Positions 1-8,304 of a stretch of 12,722 nucleotides of DNA are shown here, in pieces. Origin of the DNA: Isohypsibius dastychi (Eukaryota > Tardigrada > Eutardigrada > Parachela > Isohypsibiidae); NCBI GenBank assembly GCA_034696485.1, contig JAQIWT010001068.1, forward strand, positions 1 through 12,722, written 5' to 3'. Each line of letters begins with the position of its first letter. Position 1 is the stretch's first letter. The translations under genes and the position numbers were made by a program. The notes beneath the pieces were generated by a model, which made no database searches, had not been told where the DNA came from, and saw only the letters and a list, made by a program, of their open reading frames with translations.

Positions 1-166
1 TATTGTCAGAATAAATCCTTGATCACCGGAAAGAAGTCTAGTCTATCGGACTTCTCGACAAACTACGGACAACCAACCGGAAGTCAGTAGCATCGCGTAT
101 CATCAGCATTCATCTTTATCTGTTTGGATCTTCTCCAAACTCCCCGGGAATCCAAAGTTTGTTACA
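1..166 (+). repeat. Probable end of 5' LTR (R/U5) and leader, partial
   Basis: This stretch precedes the first ATG and contains no ATG of its own, as expected for a retroelement leader. It has an AATAAA at 10-15, which would suit the poly(A) signal of an LTR R region. It ends TTACA at 162-166, directly abutting a TGGCGCCC motif, the usual CA/TGG junction between an LTR and its primer binding site. A small stem is possible between 32-38 and 49-55 (AGAAGTC / GACTTCT). The left end of the LTR is not in this part of the window, and I find no copy of this stretch at the right end. The LTR call is therefore inference from position and junction, not from a visible direct repeat. Confidence 0.5.
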
Positions 167-3100
167 TGGCGCCCTCTGGTCCTGTTAACGCAGGAGAATT
201 CCAGAAGAACACCGAGGAAGTCCAGAAACCTCCGTTGAAAATCATCATTCCAAAAAACGTCTCGTCAGCTCGAAATATCGCCATGGAAGAGGAAAAGCCA
301 GCGAGAAAGACCAGGACAGTCCGGAAAGTCGCACCAAAAGATCCGAGTAACCCGGATTTGCCTTTTGGAGGACATGGCTTGAGAGCCAACCGGAAACGAG
401 TCATCGTGACGCCAGAGCAGAAGCAGAAAAGGAAGAACAATCGCCAGAACCTGAAAGATCTTGCCATCGCCAAAGCTGCCGAGACCATGGTTAAGGTGCC
501 GGATGCCGTGTACAACATTCCGGTGGAATCGGAAAGCGAAACGGATGTGGAAGAAGGTGGTGAATTTAACGAAAACAAATACTGTAACTTTGATTTGAAT
601 TCCGATTTTGGTGACATGTTGGCAGCATTGAGTGACATTACAAAAAGAGATGCGGAAGTTGATAAACTCTTGAACGAGTTTTATTTGGGTGATGTGGATG
701 AGAATAAAAGTGAAGAAGAGAAGTCTTTTGAGTTGGAAACCTCAGTAACCTCCGCAAACGGGGGAGCTGAGCAAAGCGGAAACGTGGCAGAAAATGCCGA
801 AGGTGACGTCACGGTTTATTTTGAAAATGAAACCGGGGTGGACGGAGAAACAGCTGCGGGGCCTACGGGTAGTAGCTCTGTTAATGGTGAACAGCAAGTG
901 TCGCAAAACAATAGTGAGATTGCAGACGTAACTGTAATTGAACGCACTAAGGAGGTTGCGGAATTGTTAGCCACTGAGACGGTAGCAACGATCGAAAACT
1001 TGGAAGAAAAAATGTCCAATGCGAGAAAAAACGCAAACTTGCGAAAATCAAATATATTAGTGGACAAGTCGCCGGTAGAAAGCGACGAAGAATTTCAGTC
1101 AGCCAATAATTCGGCTGTAGTAAACACTGGAAGCCCAAGTGAGGAGAGCGAAAAAGAGAATGCACACGACACAGCATTCATAATTTCGCCAACAAAAAGC
1201 GATAAATCTACCGTCGAACAAAGGTTGATGGAATTTATTCCGGAAATAACGGAAAATTTATTAACAAACAACGAACTTACGAACTCAGCCTATAGTTCGT
1301 CAGTAGAGAAATGCTCAAACAGAGAAAGTGGAGGAAGTTTCGAACTCCAGGAAAATTCGCAAGAGAACCAAATTAACTCGCATCAACAGGCTAATGACGG
1401 TTGTAAGAATTGTATCGAAACAAATAAATCGATTCAAAAATATATTGAGATTGCTAACAGAGCCGACAAATTAGTGCAGAGTACAATCGGCGAGAAACAC
1501 ACTCTTATAAGAACATTAAGAGATCACGAGAAATTAATCGAGAATTTGGAGAAGGAGGTTTCTGACAAGAAAGTCGAACTTATTTTCTTTGCTGAGCACT
1601 CAAAGAAAACGGAAATTGAGAGGGATTGTTGCAAAGCTCAAGTAACCCGTCTCAATAAAGAAATAGAGCAACTTTCGGAAGACGCAGGAAATTTAATAGA
1701 GGAATTATCGGAAGAGAATAAAAAATATGAAGCGATAGGAATCGACTATCAAAGTAAATACAGAAACGCGCAACGAGATTTTAAGAACGTAGAAAAGAAG
1801 GTGAAGCAGTTAACTGAGGAACTGGTGAAATGGCGAAATCAAGACCCAGAAGGTCAGAAAACTGCGGAACAGGAGCATAAACGCAACAGGGCGACGTCTG
1901 AAGCGCTCGAAAGGAAATTCCAGATAATACAAGAAGAGATTATCAGCAAGAACGAAATAATCAGCGAACTATTCCAACAGGAAATGACGATACGGAACCA
2001 ACTAGAAATGGTGCATGTCGAATTAATGTCAGAACGAACAGCACTAGAGAACTTCCGTCTCACAAACGGCAGGAAGGTATTTCTCACCAACGAGGAAATG
2101 AGAGAACTTAGGGAACGTAACGAGAACAAGCAGACACTATCCGTAGTTGAAATGGATAAAATAATAGCAGAACAGGAAAGAATCATTCAACTGAATGAAT
2201 ACGAACGCGAAAGTCAACTCGCCACAGCCAGCCAATATTATGATCACGACGCAATTTTGGACTGGGCCGCAACACCCAGCGAAGTGGATACGGTGACGGA
2301 AATACAAGACCACATGAGTGCGCAAGTTCTGGCGAGGGACACGTCGCAAATGTATAGCGTATCAGAATACGGAGATAAATACCCAACGTTACCGGAACCA
2401 TTTGAGTACGAAAGTAGTAGGGGACAAGCCCCAGGGGCAACGGTAACTAAAACCGTGAGTGCGGATGGTCAAACAACGAACATTAGAGCGTCATTTAGTA
2501 TGGGCAGAAACGATGCCATCGGAATCAATCTTGGTGAGCTATTGTTGGGAAATTATATGACGGACGGTGAGAAAAAGGCACAGAAAGCCGCAGAACAAGT
2601 CAATAAAACGAAATATATAGTCAGAATGTTCAGTGGAACAAATAACGTCCCGACAACTACAGCCACTGGGCCGACCCAAATAGTGAATCAACCGCCTGTA
2701 CAAGCATCGATGCAGAATCGAAATGGAGTAGCAGGTGTGACTACAAATGATCAGGCGGGTAGAAAGGAAACTACTGCTCGAGTAGAGCCTGCGAAGACGG
2801 AAGAAGAACTGATTGCTGAAAGGAAAGAACGCATGGAAAGAAATGATAAACGGATTGCGGATCAAGAAAAAGAACGCCAGATACGTGCCGCCACACTAGA
2901 TAAACAGATCAAGGAACAGCAAGAGCGGAGAATGCGACTACACGGGGTGGACCCGTTGGAGAACCCAGAACCTTTAAATAGAGTAATGAGAGACATTGGA
3001 ATAGCGGGACTCTCAAAAGCCGGAAGTAGAATCTCAGTATCGCAACCAAGTGAATCCGCAATGGCTGATATCATGAGAGCAAACCAGAGATTTATAAACG

Positions 3101-4701
3101 AACAACAGGAAAGAAGAGCGGATATCAACCGGAACCAACCAAATGTGAACAGGCATACATTTGAAACAGGAAATCCGCAGCCGACAAGACCAAGGGTGGT
3201 GCCAGCAACACCGTTGAGAGTACCGGAAGTAACACCGCTGACCAGAGCTACGGAAGCACAGAATCAGAACTTCCGAAGGCAGGTTGGAAATGAGGAAGCG
3301 GTACCGAGATATGAACCACCAAGGACTAGAGAGCAACCAAGGCAGCACAATATCGGCCACAATCAAGGAGATAATCCGTACGACATTCCGAAGAACAGGA
3401 AAGTGGAACCGTATGCATTTCACGGAACAGGAGACCAAAATGCAAGGGATTGGTTGAATTTCTGCATCAAAACGGCTCAGACACAAAGATTGAGCGCGGC
3501 AGGAGCTCTGATAATGATGCAATCGAATTTGAAAACAGTAGCTTTGGAATGGTATTCAGGATCTTCTGTGAACTGGCCGGACGATTACGATATCCAATTC
3601 TTCATGACACAGCTATTGACTAGATTTCCGGTCGTAAAGAAGAAGGAGAGCTGGGCCAGGGATTTGGATAGATACCAGTTCGACCCGGACTACGAATCTT
3701 CGCAAGATTATTGCGAAACAATGATACGTTTGATGGAAAAGTCCGGATTGCACTTAGATCAGTACGCCCAGGTCGGAAAATTGATTCAGGGAATTTTTGC
3801 AAGGATACCGGAAGAGCACAAACTTACTCTGAGATTCAGACCGGAAACAGTCAATGATTTTAGAGTGACATTAAGTAACTGGTGGGAATACCACATGAGT
3901 GCAAACTTCACCGAAGACGAACGAGCCAAAGCACTTGTTCCGTTACCAAAGGGATACAAGAAGTTCAAACCTTTGGAAATATACCATCCTGAACAGCACA
4001 AGGAAGTGGTCGGAAGGGACGTCGAGATGAGAACACAGGAAATGATCAAGGATACATTCAGTAAATTTTCTGAAATGTTAGAGATCTCGAACACAAAACA
4101 GTCCGAAGGCAACAACTTACAGAGGGACTTCATGAGGGAAGTGTTTTCGAATATGAAGGCTACTCGAGCAACGGAAGTGGAAACAAGAGCTGCAAATGTG
4201 AGCGGCGAGATCAAACAAAAGGATCTCAGCTACATAAACTGTTTCAACTGCAAGGAAAACGGGCACTACAAAAGAGACTGTCCGATACCAATAAAAGACC
4301 AAAGTAGTGGCACTTCCGGCGCACGACAAAGCAGGCCATTCGAGCGTAAGGGGTCTATGAGAAGAAATCCTTGGAGTGGTAAGCGAGATCTGAGCCAGGG
4401 TGGAAAGAACAGACCGGAAGGATGGGTAGACCCTGGAACGGAAGAGTACACGGCAAAAGCCAAGCAACACTTCCATTATTGCGGAATACAGTTCTGTTCG
4501 CACTGTCACAAAGCTGATCACTCATTCAAAGAATGTCCTGACGCTAAAGACGTAGTACGTGAGCGATTCCGACCTGATCCAAATGAGTTGCAAGATCTTT
4601 TTGAAGAGCATTGGGCGAAAAAGGCGGGAGTGCCGGTACCAACTAGGTCTAGATCGGCATCGCGAAACAGCGGCAGAGGGAAGCAGAATTCAAAAAACTA
4701 A
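166..4701 (+). CDS. gag: Gag polyprotein with coiled coil and two CCHC knuckles
   Basis: This is the structural protein that would assemble the cytoplasmic particle and bind the genomic RNA. From the ATG at 166 it is 1511 aa, several times longer than usual Ty3/gypsy Gags (a few hundred residues). Residues 1-410 are charged and Ser/Glu-rich with no recognised domain. Residues about 412-680 have the heptad-like Leu/Ile/Glu/Lys pattern of a long coiled coil. A Gln/Arg/Glu-rich stretch follows. Residues about 1080-1265 resemble a retrotransposon gag/capsid domain (a Phe-x-Gly-x-Gly-Asp start, an ALEWY motif, and an F-x-x-x-L-L-x-R-F helix). Two CX2CX4HX4C zinc knuckles lie at residues 1359-1372 (nt 4240-4281) and 1444-1457 (nt 4495-4536). 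The frame is open from 124, but only a TTG lies there. ATG166 has a weak context; ATG283 (GCCATGG) is a plausible alternative start. The stop at 4699 sits directly on a -1 slippery site. Confidence 0.88.
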   Translation: MAPSGPVNAGEFQKNTEEVQKPPLKIIIPKNVSSARNIAMEEEKPARKTRTVRKVAPKDPSNPDLPFGGHGLRANRKRVIVTPEQKQKRKNNRQNLKDLAIAKAAETMVKVPDAVYNIPVESESETDVEEGGEFNENKYCNFDLNSDFGDMLAALSDITKRDAEVDKLLNEFYLGDVDENKSEEEKSFELETSVTSANGGAEQSGNVAENAEGDVTVYFENETGVDGETAAGPTGSSSVNGEQQVSQNNSEIADVTVIERTKEVAELLATETVATIENLEEKMSNARKNANLRKSNILVDKSPVESDEEFQSANNSAVVNTGSPSEESEKENAHDTAFIISPTKSDKSTVEQRLMEFIPEITENLLTNNELTNSAYSSSVEKCSNRESGGSFELQENSQENQINSHQQANDGCKNCIETNKSIQKYIEIANRADKLVQSTIGEKHTLIRTLRDHEKLIENLEKEVSDKKVELIFFAEHSKKTEIERDCCKAQVTRLNKEIEQLSEDAGNLIEELSEENKKYEAIGIDYQSKYRNAQRDFKNVEKKVKQLTEELVKWRNQDPEGQKTAEQEHKRNRATSEALERKFQIIQEEIISKNEIISELFQQEMTIRNQLEMVHVELMSERTALENFRLTNGRKVFLTNEEMRELRERNENKQTLSVVEMDKIIAEQERIIQLNEYERESQLATASQYYDHDAILDWAATPSEVDTVTEIQDHMSAQVLARDTSQMYSVSEYGDKYPTLPEPFEYESSRGQAPGATVTKTVSADGQTTNIRASFSMGRNDAIGINLGELLLGNYMTDGEKKAQKAAEQVNKTKYIVRMFSGTNNVPTTTATGPTQIVNQPPVQASMQNRNGVAGVTTNDQAGRKETTARVEPAKTEEELIAERKERMERNDKRIADQEKERQIRAATLDKQIKEQQERRMRLHGVDPLENPEPLNRVMRDIGIAGLSKAGSRISVSQPSESAMADIMRANQRFINEQQERRADINRNQPNVNRHTFETGNPQPTRPRVVPATPLRVPEVTPLTRATEAQNQNFRRQVGNEEAVPRYEPPRTREQPRQHNIGHNQGDNPYDIPKNRKVEPYAFHGTGDQNARDWLNFCIKTAQTQRLSAAGALIMMQSNLKTVALEWYSGSSVNWPDDYDIQFFMTQLLTRFPVVKKKESWARDLDRYQFDPDYESSQDYCETMIRLMEKSGLHLDQYAQVGKLIQGIFARIPEEHKLTLRFRPETVNDFRVTLSNWWEYHMSANFTEDERAKALVPLPKGYKKFKPLEIYHPEQHKEVVGRDVEMRTQEMIKDTFSKFSEMLEISNTKQSEGNNLQRDFMREVFSNMKATRATEVETRAANVSGEIKQKDLSYINCFNCKENGHYKRDCPIPIKDQSSGTSGARQSRPFERKGSMRRNPWSGKRDLSQGGKNRPEGWVDPGTEEYTAKAKQHFHYCGIQFCSHCHKADHSFKECPDAKDVVRERFRPDPNELQDLFEEHWAKKAGVPVPTRSRSASRNSGRGKQNSKN
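167..174 (+). other. Candidate tRNA primer binding site
   Basis: TGGCGCCC follows the CA-ending leader immediately. It is the start of the primer binding sites many insect and retroviral elements use with lysine tRNAs, whose 3' end is GGGCGCCA. Only eight bases fit this common pattern; the next bases (TCTGG) diverge from the usual lysine continuation, so the primer tRNA is not assigned. The site overlaps the first gag ATG (166-168), which is odd and either argues for a downstream gag start or means the first Gag residues are encoded by the primer site. Confidence 0.4.
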
Positions 4702-4748
4702 CGGGGACAGTGAGCCAGGGCGACACTGTACCGAATCCCAATGTCCCT
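4692..4748 (+). promoter_or_regulatory. -1 ribosomal frameshift signal, gag to pol
   Basis: The heptamer A AAA AAC lies at 4692-4698 in the correct register (X XXY YYZ in the gag frame), and the next gag codon is the TAA stop. A -1 slip moves ribosomes into the frame that stays open to 6071. Eight bases after the heptamer, ACAGTG (4707-4712) can pair with CACTGT (4724-4729) around an 11-base loop. The AGGG of that loop (4717-4720) can pair with CCCT at 4745-4748, giving an H-type pseudoknot. An alternative long-range stem is GGGACA (4704-4709) with TGTCCC (4742-4747). The heptamer is the same type used by several retroviruses. Pairing was found by eye, without energy calculation. Confidence 0.85.
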
Positions 4749-6074
4749 ATCAAACCACCAGATATAGATCTCGACAATGATGATGACGCAAAATCTGAGA
4801 TAATGAAGGTGGAAATTAGAAGAAGATTTGCCCAGAAAGACGACGACACTTTGAGCCAGATCGAAGACAGGTTGGATCAAACGGAATTGCGTGGGAAGAA
4901 GAAAGAGAAGGAAGATAGCGAGAGTAACAGTGAAAGTCGCGAACGACACAATAAGCCGAGAACGGCTTCAGAGATTCTGGAAGATATTGAGATAGAGGAT
5001 GAGAAAAGGAGGAAACGAAAGAAAAAGATTGTTTTTGGGAATTCCGGAGAAGCAAAAAAGGAACCGCATCTAGTCGAGGTAAAAGCGGAAGAAGTAGACG
5101 TACCGGGTCAAGTGAAACCCTGCACAGCGATTAGCCGTTTGGAAAAAGGACAAATGAAGGAGATAAGGCGAAGAGCCAAGGCTATGAAAAAATTAAAACC
5201 GGAAGCCATCGAACCAAAAGCAATCAAAATCAGATGCGAACAATGCGAAATTGAAAAGCAAGAAAAAATCGCAGAACTAGGAGAGAAAATAATGGCAAAA
5301 ATTGGCAGACGAGAGTTGAGAGATAACCTTGGACAATCAAAAATGTTGGGTGCTGCGAAGATTAAAGATTGGGGGTCCGAATCACAATACTATCTGGATC
5401 AAGTAAATCGAAAAAACGATTTGACAATAGAAAAGTTGATGAGGAAATTAGCGAAATTAGCCGACCCAAAGGGAGAAGTGGAAATGGAGACAGGCTATGA
5501 TTTTTGGAAGAGAGAGAACCAAATAGCGAATGGAGACCCAAAAGTGAACGCGGCATTCAAGGACTTGGAAGTATCCCTGGAGCAGGAGCGGATCACGAAT
5601 GAACACTTGAAAGAACCAATAAAAATGACCTATATCAAGAGATACAGCACGTGGGTGATTAAGATAAACGGGAAACTCCAGGAGGCGAGATTGGTAACCT
5701 CCTCAAGAATATCAGTAATCCCAAGCAAACTATTAGAGGAAATGGGCCTGGACAAGCCAAGCAGGAGAGAATTTAGGAAAATATTAGATATAAACGGAAA
5801 TGAACTGGTAAAGGAAACATCAAAGCTGGAGGTAGAATTAGAAATACCTCTGGGGACGGTAGCTTATACGCCGAAAACGAAGTTTACTTTCTACGTAATG
5901 GACACAAGCTTGCAACATGTAATTCTAGGAGCAGACTGTCTAAACAAATTAGGACTGGAGTGTAACCTGCTAACTGGAACTTTTCAATACAGGGACGACC
6001 CTGAAACGGGGAAGAGACTAGACAGGGATTTCAGGGCAGGCGAAAGTCAACTTGAAGCCGGTAACGAAATTTAA
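4698..6074 (+). CDS. pol: Pol segment 1: charged linker plus degenerate retropepsin
   Basis: This segment is reached by the -1 shift; its frame is open only from 4653 and has no early ATG, so independent initiation is unlikely. About 300 residues of Lys/Glu/Arg-rich linker (with a CxxC at about 5235-5246) are followed at nt 5625-5985 by a domain with the layout of a retroviral aspartic protease: a WVIKING strand, an Asp-Thr-Gly loop position, and a closing ILGAD-x-L-x-x-L-G-L motif (from nt 5922). At the active-site loop the catalytic Asp is replaced by Val (codon 5694-5696), Thr is kept and Gly is Ser, so this copy should not be catalytic. It could be a structural partner for the next protease, or a decayed duplicate. 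Translation ends at TAA 6072-6074 with the following segment in the same frame. The protease-fold assignment is by motif only. Confidence 0.72.
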   Translation, partial: LTGTVSQGDTVPNPNVPIKPPDIDLDNDDDAKSEIMKVEIRRRFAQKDDDTLSQIEDRLDQTELRGKKKEKEDSESNSESRERHNKPRTASEILEDIEIEDEKRRKRKKKIVFGNSGEAKKEPHLVEVKAEEVDVPGQVKPCTAISRLEKGQMKEIRRRAKAMKKLKPEAIEPKAIKIRCEQCEIEKQEKIAELGEKIMAKIGRRELRDNLGQSKMLGAAKIKDWGSESQYYLDQVNRKNDLTIEKLMRKLAKLADPKGEVEMETGYDFWKRENQIANGDPKVNAAFKDLEVSLEQERITNEHLKEPIKMTYIKRYSTWVIKINGKLQEARLVTSSRISVIPSKLLEEMGLDKPSRREFRKILDINGNELVKETSKLEVELEIPLGTVAYTPKTKFTFYVMDTSLQHVILGADCLNKLGLECNLLTGTFQYRDDPETGKRLDRDFRAGESQLEAGNEI

Positions 6075-6092
6075 TTTCGAGTACAAGAAATC

Positions 6093-7268
6093 ATGGAAGG
6101 AAAAGGAATTACGGCAAACCAAGCTAACGCAGACTCAGACCTAAAACGAGTGGAAAATCAACAACAAGAAACAATGCTGGGAATACTACCGAAAGGGTAC
6201 CGGGGTGCAATGATATTCGATATCAAGCTAAATGGTTACGATTTTAAAGCGATTTTCGATACCGGGGCAACTCTGTCTACAATTAGGCGGGACGAGTGCG
6301 TAAGAAGAGGATTTCTAATCGAACAACTAGAACCAAAATACGGAGAGTGGTTTACTGTATCTTGCTTTGGGGAGAGAAAGAAGTTACCTATGCAAAGAAC
6401 GTCGTTGACAGTCGAAATCAATGGAATGAAGTACCAGCATAAATTCTGGATTGAAGATGGAAAACCGGAGTCTACAATCTATATAGGCTTTGATTTCCTC
6501 ATGGGAAAAGACATAAGTTTTCAATTCAAAACAAACGAAGTGATATTAAGCCAAGCTGATCCTATATCAGGATTGATGAGGAATACAAATATGACGATGT
6601 TCGGAAGTAAGGAAATATGGCCGGTAAAACAAGCTGCTGAAGCAAATATAGCAACAGCAGTCTGGAGTAATGAACAAATGTTAGAAAACGATGAAGAAGA
6701 CGATGAAGAATGGATTAAGGACAGACAAGCAAACTACCTGCGAGTAATCGAAGAATCTAAACCAAATAACGAGGACGAGGAGCAGGAAGATAAGGACAAC
6801 TGGGTCAAATTTTTAACAGAAGACGAGGTGGACACCGATAAATACAGAGAAGACACTATAAAAGAGTGGATCAGAAGATGTGATAAACTCAATCCACTGT
6901 CAGTTCCAAGAAGAGTGGTGCTGAAAAGCAACGGACAACGCGAGATCTATACAGAAATCGAAAACAAAAGTTACATGCCAATTTGGGATGTAAACGAATG
7001 GACTAAAGGAAAATTAGTGACTTCTGTATGGCAATACAACGCCAGATCAGCATCTGAAATGACAACTGACACAGGTGACCCACTAATAATCGTAGTACCT
7101 CATGGAACAGGAGGAAATGCCGGTTGGACTAAGGTAATGGGTTTTAACAGAAGGATGGATTCCATCAACATATTTAGTACCAACGCCGGGTATCCACCCG
7201 ATACACCGAGACTTGGCTACGTTATTCTGGGAGAAAATTTTACAAGAGAAAGGATTGAAAATCCCTAA
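6093..7268 (+). CDS. pol: Pol segment 2: active-type retropepsin plus acidic module
   Basis: This is the likely working protease that would cut the Gag-Pol precursor. The domain spans nt 6198-6540: a hydrophobic strand, then FDTGAT with the catalytic Asp at 6258-6260, and the closing IGFDF-L motif at 6483-6500. Retropepsins of this kind act as dimers. It is followed by a very acidic stretch (nt 6680-6850) and about 140 residues I do not recognise. The frame is the same as the previous segment, separated by one TAA and 18 bases. The ATG at 6093 could allow restart after termination, or the 6072 stop could be read through or be a mutation. The segment ends with Pro (CCC) before TAA, after which the +1 frame continues as the next Pol segment. 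With 391 aa, the part beyond the protease is longer than usual linkers in this family. Confidence 0.78.
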   Translation: MEGKGITANQANADSDLKRVENQQQETMLGILPKGYRGAMIFDIKLNGYDFKAIFDTGATLSTIRRDECVRRGFLIEQLEPKYGEWFTVSCFGERKKLPMQRTSLTVEINGMKYQHKFWIEDGKPESTIYIGFDFLMGKDISFQFKTNEVILSQADPISGLMRNTNMTMFGSKEIWPVKQAAEANIATAVWSNEQMLENDEEDDEEWIKDRQANYLRVIEESKPNNEDEEQEDKDNWVKFLTEDEVDTDKYREDTIKEWIRRCDKLNPLSVPRRVVLKSNGQREIYTEIENKSYMPIWDVNEWTKGKLVTSVWQYNARSASEMTTDTGDPLIIVVPHGTGGNAGWTKVMGFNRRMDSINIFSTNAGYPPDTPRLGYVILGENFTRERIENP

Positions 7269-7269
7269 A
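7263..7269 (+). promoter_or_regulatory. Possible +1 frameshift site CCC TAA A
   Basis: The second protease frame ends ...CCC TAA, and the +1 frame is open from 7138 through 8301. A proline tRNA on CCC could re-pair with CCT while the stop codon stalls the A site. That is the same logic as the +1 shifts at a sense codon followed by a stop in antizyme genes and bacterial prfB. The product would continue with Lys-Lys-Val. No downstream structure was identified. A single-base indel in this copy would look the same, so this is inference. Confidence 0.35.
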
Positions 7270-8304
7270 AAAGTAATTACCTCGGAAACAGGGGCAAAAC
7301 CAGATGTACCGGAAGTAGACAACAGAAGGAAAGTAATCATGTCAAGGGAAATGGATTTATTAGTGGCTTATCATGCGTCAGTGGAAGCGAAAGACGAGGC
7401 TGTGATTGTGGTACGACTAGATTGGGAAATGGGGAAGTACACAGGAGACTTGTACGCAACCATATTTCGGGCAGCGTTTAATGAAGGCTGGTTTTTTATG
7501 GATTCGGTGCTGAGTTTCAGAGACGGTGTAGCAATGATGAAGATATTCAATAACCAACCGTATAGAAAATCATTGGCTCGCAACAGCAAAATAGGAACAG
7601 TCGAAACATTGGTGGAGAGCACTGAGGAAGAATTCATGGCTAGGCAATTTATTCGGGAAAAGAACAATGGATACCTGTGCATTTGCAAAGTATGTAGAGA
7701 ATGGCAAGATGAAATCTGGAGAGCGGGTAAGAACACGATATTAACTGACGAAGAAATGGAAGCATTCTACTGGAAACAGGATTCTCCTGTAATGACAAAT
7801 ACGTACGCAGCCCCAGGAACCTTGGCAACAAGATCGGAAGAATTGGCATACGAACCATTGAAAACGGAACCAACCGTGCTCGGTATCTGTGAAAAGACGG
7901 GTGAGAGAACGGTGAACGGGGTGAATTTGGTGGGAACAGCCGGACTAACGAAGGAACAAGGCGACGCAGTTCAACAAATGTTTGTAAGTGTACCGGAAGT
8001 ACTACCAACAAAAAAACATCCGGTGGGCGATACGAAGCTGATAACACATCGAATAGAAACGATTGGACATCCGATAACGCAGCCACCACGGCCGTTCTCT
8101 CATGAAAATAAGATGACATTGGAAAAAATCATCCAAGAGTACTTGAAAACAGGAATCGTCCGGAAGTCACGGTCACCGTGGTCGTCACCGGTCTCATTCG
8201 TCAAGAAGAAGGGAGGTGAACTGAGAATGGTGTGTGACTACCGAAGACTGAACGCAGTAACAAAAGCAGATGTATATCCCTTGCCGAGAATAGACCAGAA
8301 ATAA
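7267..8304 (+). CDS. pol: Pol segment 3: unknown module plus N-terminal RT
   Basis: The frame is open from 7138 and overlaps the previous segment; no ATG lies near its beginning, so it probably continues Pol by a +1 shift. The first 250 or so residues are not recognised. They include a hydrophobic/aromatic region (nt 7340-7540) and a Cys cluster, CICKVC, at about 7678-7695. From about nt 8030 the sequence becomes typical Ty3/gypsy RT: an H-x-I-x-T start, a PPRPF segment, [20 protein letters not shown] (RT motif 1) and [10 protein letters not shown] (motif 2), then YPLPRID. At this point, inside a contiguous RT fingers/palm region, TAA at 8302-8304 stops translation. The next residues of RT follow without any missing bases in the same frame. 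This looks like a nonsense mutation in this copy, at a position normally hydrophobic in the family. Confidence 0.8.
   Translation, partial: KKVITSETGAKPDVPEVDNRRKVIMSREMDLLVAYHASVEAKDEAVIVVRLDWEMGKYTGDLYATIFRAAFNEGWFFMDSVLSFRDGVAMMKIFNNQPYRKSLARNSKIGTVETLVESTEEEFMARQFIREKNNGYLCICKVCREWQDEIWRAGKNTILTDEEMEAFYWKQDSPVMTNTYAAPGTLATRSEELAYEPLKTEPTVLGICEKTGERTVNGVNLVGTAGLTKEQGDAVQQMFVSVPEVLPTKKHPVGDTKLITHRIETIGHPITQPPRPFSHENKMTLEKIIQEYLKTGIVRKSRSPWSSPVSFVKKKGGELRMVCDYRRLNAVTKADVYPLPRIDQK
8302..8304 (+). other. In-frame TAA stop interrupting RT
   Basis: TAA lies between RT motif 2 (DYRRLN...YPLPRID) and the first catalytic Asp motif (SID). Both sides are in the same frame and align with continuous RT, with no insertion or loss. 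Without stop suppression this copy cannot make a full RT. A point mutation or a base-call error are the simple explanations. Confidence 0.85.

Noticed and set aside
124-165. Extension of gag to a TTG at 124
   Set aside because: TTG is not a normal eukaryotic start, and 124-165 most likely belongs to the LTR end.
3034-3522. Long open frames on the minus strand within gag (also around 162-638 and 3786-4214)
   Set aside because: They mirror strong sense coding regions, have Ser/Leu/Cys-rich composition typical of antisense shadows, and match no domain.
4710-4712. GTG as an independent start for the protease frame
   Set aside because: There is no ATG nearby and the upstream slippery heptamer explains entry to this frame much better.
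6560-8030. dUTPase domain between protease and RT
   Set aside because: I looked for the conserved dUTPase motifs and saw none.
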